64,000 nt of DNA. It comes from Lachnoclostridium phytofermentans (GTDB lineage Bacteria > Bacillota > Clostridia > Lachnospirales > Lachnospiraceae). The translations under genes and the position numbers were made by a program. The stretch is from the NCBI RefSeq assembly GCF_000733755.1, contig NZ_JPOF01000007.1, forward strand, positions 549,082 through 613,081. Direction: 5' to 3'. Below are positions 11,101 through 20,021 of the stretch, piece by piece. The notes under the pieces were generated by a model. It was given only the letters and a program-made list of their open reading frames with translations. It was not told the DNA's origin and made no database searches. The stretch's first letter is position 1; every line of letters begins with the position of its first letter.

Positions 11101-12562
11101 CCGTAATGGTGGAGTGGATCCAAGTGAAGATAATTTTTTGAAGATTACACATGAAGCTAGACTGTTAGGAACCGACGCAAGATTATTAGATTCAGATGCA
11201 CCAAATAATCCGGATGGAAAGCTGAATAAGGTAGTTGATAATATTGCTTTTGAGTATAGGAAGGCTATCAGAGAAGACAAAATAGGATGTCAGTTGGTAT
11301 TTTCCGATATTGGAACACCCAAATCTTCTTGGTCACCAGAGGAACAGCCAGAAGAATTTGATATTTACAACTATGTAAAGTCAGAATTGGTCAGGAGAGG
11401 TATTCCAGCGAATGAAATAGCATTTATTCATGATGCGAAAAGCGATCCACAAAGAGATGCACTATTTAAGGATATGAGGACAGGAAAGAAGAAAATATTG
11501 ATTGGTTCTACGGATAAGTGTGGGACGGGAGTCAATGTCCAGACTCATTTAGTAGCTATGCATCATATTGATTGTCCTTGGAAACCTTCTAGTATTGAAC
11601 AAAGAGAAGGCAGGGGGATTAGGCAGGGAAATGAGAATTCTGAAATAGCAGTGTATAGATATGTTACGAAGGGAACCTTTGATGCATATTCCTGGTCATT
11701 AGTGGAAAATAAGCAGCGATTTATCAGTCAGGTAATGACAAGTAAATCGGTATCCAGAACCTGTGAGGATATTGATGAAGCTACACTTTCCTACGCGGAG
11801 ATTAAAGCTGTTGCAACAGGTAATCCACTTATCCGTGAGAAGATGGAGTTAGATAATGATGTACAACGTTTAAAACTCTTAAAAGCATCTTATGACAGTC
11901 AGCGATATAGTTTGCAGGATAATTTCATGCTACGTTTTCCGAAGCTTATTAAAGCAGCAGAAGAGAAACTTGCCTGTGTCCGTGAGGATATTATGACGAG
12001 AGACAAACAGTTAATCGCAAGTCCAGAGTTTTGTATAACCATTGGTAAATCACAATTTGCTGAACGAGTGGATGGTGGGACGGTAATGCTTGAAGCTATC
12101 AGTAAATGCAAGACAGGTGATATTTATCCAATTGGCAGATTCAAAGGGTTTGATTTGCTTGTAGAGAAGAATTATATGGGAGTAAATTATATGGTCCTTC
12201 GTGGCAAGACTGAGTATAAAGCAGAACTTAGTACGAGCCCTGTTGGTAATATGGTCAAGCTTGAAAACACATTTAATGGGTTATCTGAAAATGAAGAATT
12301 TCTGATTAAGAAGATAGATCAGTACCAACGGGACATGGAACAGTCAAAGCAGGAGTATGAAAAGCCATTTTCGTACGAAACAGAGCTTAAAGAGAAACTG
12401 GCAAGGCAGTTTGCGTTAAATGCAGAGCTGGATCTTGAAAACAGCAAGGTGGAAGATGTTGATTTGAATGGCGTAGAAGGTAAGGATAATGACGTTCCAG
12501 ACAGTAATGTGGCAGAGCGAGGAAATGACTACTTAAACGGACAGGATAATATGAGGAGGTAG
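5186..12562 (+). CDS. Giant ICE methylase-helicase (SNF2/SF2 type, 2458 aa)
   Basis: A 2458-residue DNA-processing protein typical of Tn1549-like ICEs. Residues 1-130 resemble the N-terminal single-strand-binding domain of ArdC-type proteins. Residues about 262-383 are a low-complexity, Gly/Arg/Ser/Glu-rich linker that overlaps tnpV in another frame. An N6-adenine methylase-like domain follows (motif [13 protein letters not shown] near 926; motif IV GNVPFG near 990, a variant of NPPF). The SF2 helicase core has Walker A CVGAGKS near 1637, DEAH near 1797, FATGTPISN as motif III and QREGRGIRQ as motif VI near 2138. The C-terminal ~190 residues are repeated at 28.1 kb. Likely roles are unwinding the ICE during transfer and protecting it from restriction; the methylase activity is inferred only. 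Confidence 0.9.
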   Translation: MRVDNQVQQLYDVMIKDVTTNEGKWRDVCHMIGQLYRYEFDNILMVYAQRPQATLVADFDTWKKVDRFVKQGSKGIAIFPSRALKPYMRHVFDISDTGGRNRQLTWNLDENNLLDYMNYLASEGRITQLEGTEQEYLKEQLKLFTQTDVRSIIKEEFDERMTEIMQLTGSVIKDFNDETQELTVEQMVYKSIMYAVGTRCGFDLSGEEQDFSQIVNFSDEEVVYRLGSLVCDVSCSVLREFSKNLKTIERQKDISAERRIAYGRSDINVHGSGRTIVPESSITTGGREKPSESRQIWNDGTELSEGERSKQIQDTLPLRETSTEDARSGRGSEPVVRYTDGELPKEEQTSGSQFNHGDVEDKGTGEDAGRGNRTKSDSNAFSLENTSEVPLEEAQDNELNKELDEINSLGQSREAEYHQASFFDVSMEKTSASKFTYIHPKKELVVPHEYIVDVVKRGTGFEGGKKRVCDIYENVMEASERTKLIKKEYGLGGAGWPIEGYGLHGYDSFKANGLRFQWKDTEGEKEGYVSWSSIESEIGVLILTGEYIQTRTSIDEISMDGDREDLNITEDAIEMSDAEQVLDDFSIPDELDEMQGMSDEELAEEDRLVTEAEYRAEIEAENEAYDDLLHGEVIDVDGSVINSRSEFPESLRQVELMDGELRQAIEIYVTECSSIKPYQPFLKVIYESNLLPPDKISFVTRIINHSGKEYSQAYSNNAYGLIEYNQSQMGVMVNYKGRDGERHKSDVTFEQIYEVCAYLIKAGSFVEKEQDDRFNQLWSDTPFDKKNPIYQDFERRSASYNAPKPQKRNFHFNLWEVETGGAKTRYKWNIDAIHTLRVVEEEGRLATPKEQQVMAKFVGWGGLAQVFNKEDDVWSHEFIELSNLLSEDEYIAARATVNNAFYTTPAIASCMNQALINFGFRNGNVLEPSMGIGNFFGSLPTPLQGCNLYGVEVDSISGRIAKQLYQNANISINGFEKTTYPDNFFDVAIGNVPFGDYKLYDPKYNKHNFRIHDYFLSKAIDQVRPGGIVAFITTKGTLDKSNPTVRKYLAERAELIGAIRLPNTAFHGNAGTDVTADILFLQKRERTMSVEPDWVHLGYTENGIAINSYFVEHPDMMLGAMEYDNRMFGEGSKYTACVNHDDNFNLYEALQRAVKKLTATIPELELLENMDNQQKDIIPANPEVRNFTYTFMDGKLYFRENSQMYRKEVSVNMEERIKAMDNIRAVTRELIEIQTQGCSEQELAEKQKVLNERYDVFAKKYGSIAERENSRAFRNDADYPLLCSLEVVDEDGIAKKADMFYKQTIKPKVQIERVETAVEALNVSMNEYGSVNIPFMLSIYHPDVSKAMAELPEGSSLSEHARAELERDIMIEELKGIIYLNPMAYNENNLNVGWESADEYLSGNVRDKFRIAKAFAENDPELFGVNAKALEQVQPVNLDASEIDVRIGSTWIESEDYEQFIYELLNTPRRARAVRSQYYNSGIQLHLNKYTMEWFVENKSMDKHSVAATKTYGTGRMDAYSIFEQTLNLKTVTVKDRVEDGDGKYHYVVNKNETMLAREKQNQIKEAFKDWIFKDPERRAKYVEYYNETFNNSRLREYDGSHLQFPGMNPEIVLKPHQRNAVARILMGGNTLLAHCVGAGKSFEMMAACMEQKRLGLANKTVMVVPKSLIGQTAGEFLRLYPSANILVATERDFEKSKRKQFISRIATGDYDCIIMSHSQFEKVPISAERKERMINEQIEEMSYAIEDAKRANSERWTVKQMESMKKKLEEQLRTLTDESRKDDLITFEELGIDSIMVDEAHGYKNLAIFSKMNNVSGISSSGAKKSTDMQLKCQYISEISDGRGVVFATGTPISNTMCEMYVMQSYLQKNALERMGIYHFDSWASNFGEVTTALELTVEGSGFRFKSRFNKFTNLPELMNIFREVADVQTADMLDLEVPKLRDEKYTIVESEPDCYVKQVMENFVVRAERIRNGGVDPSEDNFLKITHEARLLGTDARLLDSDAPNNPDGKLNKVVDNIAFEYRKAIREDKIGCQLVFSDIGTPKSSWSPEEQPEEFDIYNYVKSELVRRGIPANEIAFIHDAKSDPQRDALFKDMRTGKKKILIGSTDKCGTGVNVQTHLVAMHHIDCPWKPSSIEQREGRGIRQGNENSEIAVYRYVTKGTFDAYSWSLVENKQRFISQVMTSKSVSRTCEDIDEATLSYAEIKAVATGNPLIREKMELDNDVQRLKLLKASYDSQRYSLQDNFMLRFPKLIKAAEEKLACVREDIMTRDKQLIASPEFCITIGKSQFAERVDGGTVMLEAISKCKTGDIYPIGRFKGFDLLVEKNYMGVNYMVLRGKTEYKAELSTSPVGNMVKLENTFNGLSENEEFLIKKIDQYQRDMEQSKQEYEKPFSYETELKEKLARQFALNAELDLENSKVEDVDLNGVEGKDNDVPDSNVAERGNDYLNGQDNMRR
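5970..6335 (+). CDS. tnpV: TnpV-like protein nested in the helicase gene
   Basis: A 121-residue frame lies wholly inside the helicase gene, shifted +1. Its start [17 protein letters not shown], the GKYG and YLKE segments, the acidic helical middle and the end [11 protein letters not shown] match the TnpV family carried by Clostridial mobilizable and conjugative elements. It has its own ribosome site (AAAGGAGA, 5955-5962, seven bases before the ATG). TnpV function is unknown. The helicase product over these bases is a low-complexity linker, so tnpV looks like the older frame and the helicase linker like an overprinted product. Whether TnpV is actually made is not shown by sequence. Confidence 0.65.
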   Translation: MAEVTLTYTEVDGLLYPNLVLPQEEEKNLLNLGKYGMMALNYLKENEVSRYKTLYRFGKLAQKMHEVDEEANQLLDTLMESYLKKNKPVDPNSTMEMWKIREQAKMQAEEIVLSQIVMRFH

Positions 12563-12564
12563 TC

Positions 12565-12603
12565 ATGCTCTATCATGTTTTAGTGATTATATTAGGTAAA
12601 TAA
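12565..12603 (+). CDS. Twelve-codon leader-like peptide
   Basis: Directly after the helicase stop there is a very strong AGGAGGT (12554-12560) and an ATG that opens a 12-codon frame, MLYHVLVIILGK. The stop TAA is followed immediately and in frame by the ATG of the next tiny frame. The same frame with one silent change is kept in the diverged second copy at 28.67 kb, which supports coding. It could be a leader or coupling peptide, or a tiny membrane peptide. Confidence 0.45.
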   Translation: MLYHVLVIILGK

Positions 12604-12663
12604 ATGATTATAGCAGGAATATTTATTGTAGTTGGGATTGTCATTTTGGCAGTCCCTTTTTAA
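12604..12663 (+). CDS. Nineteen-residue hydrophobic small protein
   Basis: MIIAGIFIVVGIVILAVPF is a single membrane-spanning stretch with no charged residue. It starts directly after the stop of the 12-codon frame, so translation would be coupled. The copy at 28711-28770 differs by only one conservative change (Ile to Met) while surrounding DNA has diverged more. No family recognised; a small membrane partner of the transfer machinery is possible. Confidence 0.45.
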   Translation: MIIAGIFIVVGIVILAVPF

Positions 12664-12711
12664 TAAAAATATATTTTTACGTATGCCAGAAGCATACAGA
12701 GAGAGGATTTT

Positions 12712-13416
12712 ATGAAGTATTCAATCAGAGCAAATGAAATTAAGGGAAATGAAAGGCAACAAGGTGAGAATGCATCTCACCTAAGAGGTTTTGCAACATT
12801 AATCATTGGAAATGACTTTAAAATATCCAATATTGCAATTTTGGAAAGTAATGAGGGTAAGCTTTTTGTGTCAATGCCACGCTACAAATCCAGTGATAAA
12901 GATGAAAAGGGTGCGAATGTATATAAGGATGTATGCAATCCAATTACAAAAGAATTTCGTGAGGAACTTTATGACAATATATTAGAGGCTTTTGAGAAGG
13001 CAAAGTATGCAGATAAAACTGAAGAAGTGAAGAGCCAGGAGGGAACAGAGATGCCTGGTTTTTCAGTTTCAGTAACTCCATTTGAAAGAGAAGGAAGTAA
13101 TATTCAAGGACTAGCACGCATTTATTTCGAAGATTGCTTTATTGTAAATAATGTATCCATTCTTCAAGGAAAAGAAGAGAGTTTATTTGTTGCAATGCCA
13201 TCTTATCGTACAAAACAGGTGGATGAGAATCAGAAGGCGGTCTATCAGGATGTTTGTTATCCAGTAACAAAGGAATTTCGTGAGAAATTGTATGGGGAAT
13301 TAATATCGTCATATCAGGAGGCGAAGGATAAACTGGAAACTGCGACACAGGTACAGGTACAAGGAAGTGTGGCAGTGAGTGTTGGACAACAGGAGAGAGA
13401 GACACCATTTCGCTAA
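12712..13416 (+). CDS. Tandem SpoVG-domain protein
   Basis: The 234-residue product holds two SpoVG-like domains, about residues 1-100 and 118-215. Each has the family pattern: a strand ending IAILESNEGKLFVSMPRYK or VSILQGKEESLFVAMPSYR, then a variable loop and a YxDVCxPVTKEFREELY-like helix. SpoVG proteins are small nucleic-acid-binding regulators in Gram-positive bacteria and are normally one domain of about 95 residues; the ICE version is a fused dimer. It lies between the helicase and the DUF6674-like gene. A role in regulating or binding transfer DNA or RNA is inferred. A second, frameshifted copy is at 28.8 kb. Confidence 0.8.
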   Translation: MKYSIRANEIKGNERQQGENASHLRGFATLIIGNDFKISNIAILESNEGKLFVSMPRYKSSDKDEKGANVYKDVCNPITKEFREELYDNILEAFEKAKYADKTEEVKSQEGTEMPGFSVSVTPFEREGSNIQGLARIYFEDCFIVNNVSILQGKEESLFVAMPSYRTKQVDENQKAVYQDVCYPVTKEFREKLYGELISSYQEAKDKLETATQVQVQGSVAVSVGQQERETPFR

Positions 13417-13433
13417 AAGATATTTATGATTTT

Positions 13434-13453
13434 GGCGGTGCGAAAGCATCGCC
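13434..13453 (+). other. GNRA-type hairpin between spoVG and DUF6674 gene
   Basis: GGCGGTGC (13434-13441) pairs with GCATCGCC (13446-13453) with one G-U and a GAAA tetraloop. The same hairpin is kept in copy 2 near 29536-29555 with the tetraloop unchanged. It sits 10-20 bases before the GGAGG of the next gene, has no T-run, and so is more likely an RNA stability or translation element than a terminator. Confidence 0.5.
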
Positions 13454-13477
13454 TCATATAGAATGGAGGAAAGTTAT

Positions 13478-14365
13478 ATGGAGAAAATGAATATTACATT
13501 GACACAGGATGAAATGGTAATGGAGCTAATTAGGCTTTTGAAAGAAAATCAGATGAAGGATAAAGCAAATGATATTTTTGAATCGGCAATTTATGTAGAT
13601 GGACTTGAGAAAAAGTTAGATCAGGTTGCTACAGAATTAAATGCAGTAAAAAAGCAACTTGATGATTTGCAGGAACAACAGATGATGAAATCTATCAAGG
13701 CACAATTAGCGAACGCATCAGAACGCATGGAAGCTTTATGCAATAGCATGAAAGAGCAGTTGTTCGAAGTTAAGACGGAATTTAAAGAAAAAGCTACATC
13801 TATTGTTACAGAAGTCAAGGCAAAGGGAAAAGAAGGATTAAATCGTATATCAGAGTTTTTTGGAGTTAAAGAAAAACTTAAAAAGCTCCGCATGAATGTA
13901 AGAGAAGCAGGTATTGAAACGGATAAGACAATAGTCAAGATTGATCGTTTTGGGGCAGATATTAGGGAAGCAGGGAGATCTGTTTCTAATGCTTTTCGTA
14001 CTTTTGCTGATAAAGAAATGGTAGATTATTCAATGGTAGAAAAATCTTTTTCTAAAACTGAGATAACAAAGAAACCTTGGGAATGGAAAAGGAAGCTATT
14101 TGTGGGAATGGAACTACGATTAGATGCTGTGATTGATAAAATTGATAATCTTGCGAAAGATATAGAACTTAACAAGATGGAGAAGCATGATTTTGACAAA
14201 GTGGATAGAGATGTGATTTCACCTGGAGCAATTTCAATGATAGCTGAAAATATGGAATGTCAGTATGGAAGTGAAGCATTTGAAACATTTCAGAAACAGG
14301 AGAGAAGTAAGGAGGTCGGTGATCAGATAGTAGAGACAATTATTAAGCAAGATAGCATGAGATGA
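13478..14365 (+). CDS. DUF6674-like coiled-coil ICE protein
   Basis: The ATG at 13463 lies on the ribosome site itself (ATGGAGG), so the start is placed at 13478. The 295-residue product begins with a short helical domain (LTQDEMVMELIRLLKENQ) and continues as long charged helices with coiled-coil heptads (about 45-85, 100-150). This pattern is characteristic of the DUF6674 proteins found beside the helicase in Tn1549-like ICEs; the name is from memory. Function unknown; perhaps a structural partner of the helicase. A truncated copy is at 29580. Confidence 0.7.
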   Translation: MEKMNITLTQDEMVMELIRLLKENQMKDKANDIFESAIYVDGLEKKLDQVATELNAVKKQLDDLQEQQMMKSIKAQLANASERMEALCNSMKEQLFEVKTEFKEKATSIVTEVKAKGKEGLNRISEFFGVKEKLKKLRMNVREAGIETDKTIVKIDRFGADIREAGRSVSNAFRTFADKEMVDYSMVEKSFSKTEITKKPWEWKRKLFVGMELRLDAVIDKIDNLAKDIELNKMEKHDFDKVDRDVISPGAISMIAENMECQYGSEAFETFQKQERSKEVGDQIVETIIKQDSMR

Positions 14366-14990
14366 TAGACTATGAGGGTAAGTACAGAAATATTTCTTTT
14401 CAATCTTTAGTGGATATGCGAATTATTTTGATTAAACTTTAGGTAATCATTTAAGAAAATTTATTCTCAATAGAAATTATTTTATGGTAATGTTAGATAT
14501 GATATATAATATTTTTATTTTTGTGAAAAATGCATAATGTATCGTTATGATAGTTCCAGAATAATCAATATTGAAAAGTTAGATTGATTTATTTAATATT
14601 AAAATAAATGCGAATATAATCATTGAAGTCATTAACCACCATATAGAGTTATACTACATTTTGCATGGCTTTGATTTTTTACTAATGACATCATTTTTGT
14701 CTACTCAAGGTACATGATTGATTTACCCTCTTTAGAAATTTCGATTTTATAATCAATAGCGTTATTAATTAAACTGATAGGGAGCAACATCCTGGAATAT
14801 GGTGTTTGTATAAGATTGTTGCGCTATTATTCTGAAACAAAAAAAATCCTTCCATAGAGGTATGGAACGGTGAGAGTTTGTGTATGAAACCCACTTACGT
14901 TAGTTCACCTAAACCTGCCATTCTGGAGGCATTACTATGCCAAGCAACTACACATAAGAACAGTTATTAATAAAATTTTTCAAAAGCTCT
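14366..14990. other. Gene-free segment before the ChrB-like gene
   Basis: No convincing gene is seen. The first 450 bases are very AT-rich. Between about 14840 and 14941 there are overlapping helices: CCATAGAGGTATGG, and a GGCAT that can pair either with ATGCC just downstream or with TGCC just upstream. This looks like a switchable leader or a remnant, but it matches no riboswitch class I can recall, and it lies upstream of the identified promoter. It may be decayed DNA from the cargo junction. Confidence 0.4.
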
Positions 14991-14991
14991 A

Positions 14992-15020
14992 TTGACAATC
15001 AAATTTCAATAAAGTAAAAT
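14992..15020 (+). promoter_or_regulatory. Sigma-A promoter of the ChrB-like/P-ATPase operon
   Basis: TTGACA at 14992-14997, a 17-base spacer and TAAAAT at 15015-15020. The -10 box overlaps the left edge of a 36-bp palindrome, so a bound repressor would block it directly. Confidence 0.75.
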
Positions 15021-15053
15021 GTAACCAGTATTACATGTAATACTGGTTACATT
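15018..15053. promoter_or_regulatory. 36-bp perfect palindrome, probable operator
   Basis: The sequence from 15018 to 15053 is perfectly symmetric about 15035/15036, with half-site GTAACCAGTATTACA. It covers the end of the -10 box and the expected start of transcription and ends 25 bases before the TTG start of the ChrB-like gene. There is no T-run, so it is a DNA-binding site rather than a terminator. Autoregulation by the ChrB-like protein is the simplest reading. Confidence 0.7.
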
Positions 15054-15078
15054 AATTTTAAAATAGGAGGGTAATAAA

Positions 15079-15618
15079 TTGGAAGAAAAGGAATGGTTAA
15101 TATTAAATTATACAATACCTAAAGAACCTTCCCGGATTCGAGTAAGTGTGTGGAGAAAATTAAAAAAGTGTGGTTCAGTAATTATTGGACAATCAATGTG
15201 GATGCTGCCCTTATCCAATGAGCATATTGATATTTTTACTGAAATATCAAATGAAATTTTACAAAACAACGGTGATGCTTATATACTGAAAGGTGTTTTA
15301 GTTAGTGATAATGGTTCAGATAATATTGTCGAGTTATTTAACAAAGCAAGGGATGAAGAATACAAAGAGCTATTAGATAAATGCGAGGATTTTTTCCGTG
15401 AGATAGAAAAGGAAACCGAAAAAGAGAATTTTTCATTTGTAGAAGTTGAGGAAAATGAAGATGAATACAACAAACTTATTGAATGGCACAAAAAAATTGC
15501 TAAAAGAGACTTTTTCAATGCCTCGCTAAAAACGGTATCAGCGCAGGAGTTAGAAAAATGCAAGCAAATATTAGATGATTTCAGCAATCAAGTCTATGAG
15601 CTAAACAATGAAAATTAA
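15079..15618 (+). CDS. ChrB N-terminal-like regulator
   Basis: The start is a TTG at 15079 behind GGAGGG. Residues 1-80 read WLILNYTIPKEPSRIRVSVW, then RKLKKCGSV and SMWMLPLS, the pattern of the ChrB N-terminal domain (a PaaX-like fold); the rest is a charged helical tail of about 90 residues. Total length is 179, so it lacks the longer C-terminal domain of classical ChrB. ChrB proteins regulate chromate resistance genes. Here the gene is 17 bases upstream of a P-type ATPase and behind a perfect palindrome, so it is probably a sensor-repressor for that pump. The inducer is unknown. Confidence 0.65.
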   Translation: MEEKEWLILNYTIPKEPSRIRVSVWRKLKKCGSVIIGQSMWMLPLSNEHIDIFTEISNEILQNNGDAYILKGVLVSDNGSDNIVELFNKARDEEYKELLDKCEDFFREIEKETEKENFSFVEVEENEDEYNKLIEWHKKIAKRDFFNASLKTVSAQELEKCKQILDDFSNQVYELNNEN

Positions 15619-15635
15619 TTTAGGGAGGAATTTTA

Positions 15636-18140
15636 ATGAGAAAATTGGATGCAATTTGGTCAATGGATAAAAAAGCCGTTCAAAGCGCATTGAATTCTGA
15701 TATATCAAAAGGTCTGAGTTCAGCTGAAGCTGAGAAACGACTGAAAGAAAGCGGCTTAAATAAAATCACACAGTCTAAAACTATAACGTTCTGGGACATT
15801 TTATTTGAAGAGATAAAAGAGCCTTTAATTCTTTTACTGCTTACCATAGGGGTAATATACAGTGTTTGGGGCAAGATTGGCGATACGATAACGATTATTT
15901 TTGTAATACTTACCGTAACATTGGTAGAGGTTTACACGGAGTATAAAGCTAAGAAAAGTATTGAATCATTGAGAAAGCTTGCTTTGCCGACAACATGGGT
16001 TATGCGGGACGGGAAAGCTGTTGAAATAGAAACAAGCCTCATAGTTCCGGGTGATATACTCATATTGAAAAATGGCGTTAAAATAAGCGCTGATGCCCGT
16101 GTTATCGATGCAAGCGGACTAGAGGCAGACGAATCACAGTTGACAGGCGAATCTATGGGTATTGCTAAAATCGCAGATCTGATGCCCGCGGCTACAGGAT
16201 TACATGACCGAACGAATATGGTTCACATGGGCAGCATCATACTCAAGGGCAAAGGAACGGCGATGGTGGTCAATACCGGAATGGATACGGAGCTGGGGAA
16301 AATAGCAGGGCTCACACAGGAAGCCAGAGAGCCTAAAACACCTTTGCAAAAATCTATGAAGCAGTTGTCCAAAAACCTTATTTGGATTGCAGTAGTATTT
16401 AGCGTGCTCATCCCTGTATTAGGTGTGTTTAGAGGATTGCCGCTTAAGGATATGATATTGACCGGTTTGTCTCTTTCATTTGCAACAATTCCTGAAGAAA
16501 TGCCGATCATCGTGACCATGCTACTGGGGCTTGGATCAGTTAACCTTTCCAAGAAGAATGTGTTGATAAGAAGAACCCAGGCAGCGGAAACCTTAGGGAG
16601 CGTTACGGTCATTGCTACAGATAAAACAGGAACCCTTACCGAAAACAAAATGAGCATTGAAAAGTGGGCGGCAAAAGACGAGCAGCTGTTGTTTACTATC
16701 GGAGCGTTGATGGCGGACGTTGCATATGATAGCGAAGGCGGATTTTTGGGCGATCCGATGGATAAAGCGGTTATTGATAAGGCACAAGAAATGGGCCTCG
16801 AGAGAAAAGAAATCCTAAATCGTTATAAGCTGATACAAGATTTGGGTTTTGATGAAAACAGAAAGGTTTTTCAATCACTCTATCAAAATGAAGGAAAAAC
16901 AATCACTGTTTTGAAAGGTGCGTCCGAAAGCATATTCTCCATGTCCAGGCAGGACGATGAAATGGAGAACAAACTTAAGGAATCAATGTCCATAGGCTAC
17001 AGAACCATAGCAGTAGCATATAAAGTGGATTCTGAGAAATTTTTTACAATAATCGGACTCATCTGCTTTGACGATCCCATCCGGGAAGGTGTTAAAGAAG
17101 CAATTGCTAACAGTAACGGTGCAGGCGTTAGAGTTATTATGATTACGGGAGACCACGCGAGCACTGCCAAAAGAGTGGCTGTAAACGCAGGAATAAAGGT
17201 GACAGGTGTGCTTACCGGGGATGAAATCAATAGAATGTCTCCCGAAAGTCTTTCTGCTGCTGTCAAGAAATATAATATATTCGCAAGAATTTCGCCAGAG
17301 CAGAAGCTCAATATAGTAAAAGCACTTCGTGAGAATGGAGAGGTAATAGCCGTAACAGGCGACGGCATCAATGATGCTCCTGCTTTAAAAGCAGCTGACA
17401 TTGGGATCTCGATGGGTATATCGGGTACTGACGTGGCCAAGGAGGCTGCGGATATGATATTAACGAACGACAGTTTCACGTCGATCGTAGATGCCATACA
17501 GGAGGGCAGAAGACTTTATGATAATTTGTCTAAATGTGTAAAATATTATCTGTCCTGTAAAGTAGGACTAATCATATCATTTTTAGTGCCTGTACTGTTT
17601 AACATGCCTCTTCCGTTTTCACCAATACAAATAATAATACTGGAGTTATTTATGGATTTGGCGGCGTCAACATCCTTTGTAGCTGAACCTGCAGAGTCGG
17701 ATTTGCTCAAGAGAAAACCGAGAGATCCAAAAGAAAGTTTCATGAATAAAAACATGATGACAGGTATTTTCAGCGGAGGTATCACACTTTCGGCGGCAGT
17801 ACTCGCTGTGTACTTCTTTAGCTGGTTTACGACAAAGGATCTTGCAACCGCGCAGACATTTGCATTTATAATATGGCTCTTTGGTCATGTATGTCTGGCC
17901 CTTAATATGAGAACAAATCATGTACCTTTAACAAAGGTGAGAGTGTTTTCAAGCCGATCCTTCAATATTTGGATGAGCGGAGTAGTTGTATTTCTCTTGA
18001 TAGCACTTAATGTACCTGTACTCAGTGATTATTTAAAGCTTACGCCTGTTGGAATTTTGCCAGTAATATGCCTTGCTTTAGTGGCTGTTTTGGCTACCTT
18101 TTGGATGGAAGTACTTAAGCATTTTAAAAAGCAGTTTTGA
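15636..18140 (+). CDS. P-type cation-transporting ATPase (PEEMP type)
   Basis: 834 residues with the complete P-type core: LTGES actuator loop, DKTGTLTEN with the phosphorylated Asp at about residue 329, and TGDGINDAPALKAADIG in the hinge. The membrane-helix-4 motif is PEEMP, where Ca2+ P2A pumps have PEGLP and heavy-metal P1B pumps have CPC, so this is a P2/P3-like pump of uncertain ion. An N-terminal cation-ATPase domain (SAEAEKRL) is present and no HMA domain. It has a good AGGGAGG site and follows the ChrB-like gene closely. A second PEExP pump occurs at 31375 behind a NiCo riboswitch. Metal efflux is inferred. Confidence 0.85.
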   Translation: MRKLDAIWSMDKKAVQSALNSDISKGLSSAEAEKRLKESGLNKITQSKTITFWDILFEEIKEPLILLLLTIGVIYSVWGKIGDTITIIFVILTVTLVEVYTEYKAKKSIESLRKLALPTTWVMRDGKAVEIETSLIVPGDILILKNGVKISADARVIDASGLEADESQLTGESMGIAKIADLMPAATGLHDRTNMVHMGSIILKGKGTAMVVNTGMDTELGKIAGLTQEAREPKTPLQKSMKQLSKNLIWIAVVFSVLIPVLGVFRGLPLKDMILTGLSLSFATIPEEMPIIVTMLLGLGSVNLSKKNVLIRRTQAAETLGSVTVIATDKTGTLTENKMSIEKWAAKDEQLLFTIGALMADVAYDSEGGFLGDPMDKAVIDKAQEMGLERKEILNRYKLIQDLGFDENRKVFQSLYQNEGKTITVLKGASESIFSMSRQDDEMENKLKESMSIGYRTIAVAYKVDSEKFFTIIGLICFDDPIREGVKEAIANSNGAGVRVIMITGDHASTAKRVAVNAGIKVTGVLTGDEINRMSPESLSAAVKKYNIFARISPEQKLNIVKALRENGEVIAVTGDGINDAPALKAADIGISMGISGTDVAKEAADMILTNDSFTSIVDAIQEGRRLYDNLSKCVKYYLSCKVGLIISFLVPVLFNMPLPFSPIQIIILELFMDLAASTSFVAEPAESDLLKRKPRDPKESFMNKNMMTGIFSGGITLSAAVLAVYFFSWFTTKDLATAQTFAFIIWLFGHVCLALNMRTNHVPLTKVRVFSSRSFNIWMSGVVVFLLIALNVPVLSDYLKLTPVGILPVICLALVAVLATFWMEVLKHFKKQF

Positions 18141-18275
18141 GGAGGAAAATGGGTAGTTATAAACTATAATCGCCCTAAGAAACCTTCCAGGCTGCATTGG
18201 AAATAATGCATCCGGGGTTATTGTTCTTACAATAATTATTCCTCAAATAAATATAATAAAGAAAGGTGGTTTATT

Positions 18276-20021
18276 GTGGCAAAATTAAAGATTGAACCTA
18301 TGAAAAACCCCGATAAAATTATTAATTATTGGAAAAAAGAAAAATTCGTTGTGGCATGCATTTTAATTTTTGGTCTGACTTTCAATATCTCAATTATTTT
18401 AGGTCCCATTTACCAAGGCAAGCTTATTGATTCTATCGTTGGAGGAGGAAGTCTGTCCTCTATTGTAACACTTACAGGTACTTATGTAGTTCTTATTGGA
18501 ACTATTCAACTTTTGCGTTACTTTAAACGCTTTTATATAAGGCGTTTTGCAAACAGCACCAGTGCTACGATGCGACTTATGATTTACAATAATATTATGC
18601 ATAAAAGCATTTCTGAGTTGGATAACGAAAATACTGGCAACTTGATGACCAGAGCTATTTCTGATGTTGATCTGTGCGTGGAAGGTATGCGAAAATTCAC
18701 TACGGAGCTGTTTGATACTGGTGTGCTTATGACTGCCTATATCATCTCGCTGCTAGTTTATGATGTAAAAATAACGATACTTTCTATTCTTTATATTCCG
18801 ATTGCCATGATGCTTGCGGAAAAACTGAAAAGTATCATTTACAAATACTCCATTGACTTTCGCAAAAAAAGCAGTGAGGTTGCTAGCATTACCTTTGATT
18901 CTATTGAAAATGCCATGCTCTACCGTGTAAACGGTATGGAAGCTCAAAACAGAGCGAAGTATAATGCCGAATTAGAAGATTTGCAGAACAAAGCAATAAA
19001 AGCCAATATATTAGAGAATTCCATGCAGCCAATTTACAATGTTATAGCTATGATTGGAATCATCATGGTAATCTACTTTGGCGGAGCAAAGGTTATTCAT
19101 GGTGGTTGGACTATAGGGATTTTTTCTACATATATCACCATGTTTATTGCCATGGCAAATAAGGCAAGTAAAGCAGCCAAATTATTTAATTCTGTGCAAA
19201 AATCACAGGTATCATGGAAACGTATTAAACCCTATCTTAAGGAATACGAAAATAAAGATACTGCCGCTAATATCAATAAGGATAGCACAAAACTTTCAGT
19301 AGAAAATCTAGGTTTGCGTTATGCAGTAAGTAAGGAAAACATCATTGAAAATATAAGTTTTGAAGGAAAGCAAGGAGATATTATAGGCGTAACGGGACCC
19401 ATTGCTTCCGGTAAATCTACACTTGGGATATCTTTGACAGGGTTATATCCGTATCTAGGTAGTATAAAAATAGACGGGAAAGAACTTACAAGTTACTCGG
19501 AATATGAAAGAAGTCAGATGATTTCTTACTTGGGTCATAAGTCTGAGCTGTTTTCGGACACTATTTATAACAATATTACTCTGGGAAATGAGAAGGATAT
19601 TACTTCAGTTCTAAAGGATGTTTGCTTTGATACTGATTTAGCAGCGATGCCGGATGGGCAAAATACTTTAGTCGGAAATAGCGGAATTCGCCTAAGTGGT
19701 GGTCAACAGGCGAGGATATCACTTGCAAGAGCTTTGCTTAACAAAAACAAAATTATTATTATCGATGACCCATTTTCAGCAGTTGATATGAAGACGGAAG
19801 AAACAATTATCGAAAATCTTAAAAATAATTATAAACACAGTTTAATTATACTTATTTCCCATCGTTTGACTATTTTTAGCAAGATTAGCCAGGTTGTATT
19901 CTTGAACAATGATAAAATGACAGAATATGGTGCGCATAATGAGCTGATGAAAACCTCGGATCTTTATGCAACTATATTTAATTTACAATGTACAGAGAGT
20001 GGTGATGACAATGGAAAATAG
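18276..20021 (+). CDS. ABC exporter subunit 1 (degenerate ATP site)
   Basis: A 581-residue half-transporter: six predicted membrane helices (about 25-305) followed by a nucleotide-binding domain. Walker A is GPIASGKST, the signature is LSGGQQ, Walker B ends IIIIDDPFS, and the H-loop is ISHRL. The catalytic Glu after Walker B is Asp. The partner encoded next has the Glu but a changed signature, which is the asymmetry of heterodimeric exporters such as TM287/288 and BmrCD. GTG start behind AAAGGTGG. Substrate unknown; multidrug, peptide or lipid are possible. Confidence 0.87.
   Translation: MAKLKIEPMKNPDKIINYWKKEKFVVACILIFGLTFNISIILGPIYQGKLIDSIVGGGSLSSIVTLTGTYVVLIGTIQLLRYFKRFYIRRFANSTSATMRLMIYNNIMHKSISELDNENTGNLMTRAISDVDLCVEGMRKFTTELFDTGVLMTAYIISLLVYDVKITILSILYIPIAMMLAEKLKSIIYKYSIDFRKKSSEVASITFDSIENAMLYRVNGMEAQNRAKYNAELEDLQNKAIKANILENSMQPIYNVIAMIGIIMVIYFGGAKVIHGGWTIGIFSTYITMFIAMANKASKAAKLFNSVQKSQVSWKRIKPYLKEYENKDTAANINKDSTKLSVENLGLRYAVSKENIIENISFEGKQGDIIGVTGPIASGKSTLGISLTGLYPYLGSIKIDGKELTSYSEYERSQMISYLGHKSELFSDTIYNNITLGNEKDITSVLKDVCFDTDLAAMPDGQNTLVGNSGIRLSGGQQARISLARALLNKNKIIIIDDPFSAVDMKTEETIIENLKNNYKHSLIILISHRLTIFSKISQVVFLNNDKMTEYGAHNELMKTSDLYATIFNLQCTESGDDNGK

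Larger units (their letters stand above)
11991..13930 (+). repeat. Direct repeat copy 1 (helicase end, spoVG, DUF6674)
   Basis: This segment of about 1.94 kb matches 28098-30032 in the same orientation with scattered substitutions and one 7-bp deletion in the second copy. It runs from the codons for the last ~190 helicase residues, through both tiny frames and the SpoVG gene, to about half of the DUF6674-like gene. Here the genes are intact; in the other copy they are truncated or shifted. The two copies frame the first cargo block. Confidence 0.9.

Noticed and set aside
15636..18140. Calcium-pump call for the PEEMP ATPase
   Set aside because: The helix-4 motif differs from PEGLP and the neighbouring ChrB-like regulator does not suggest calcium.
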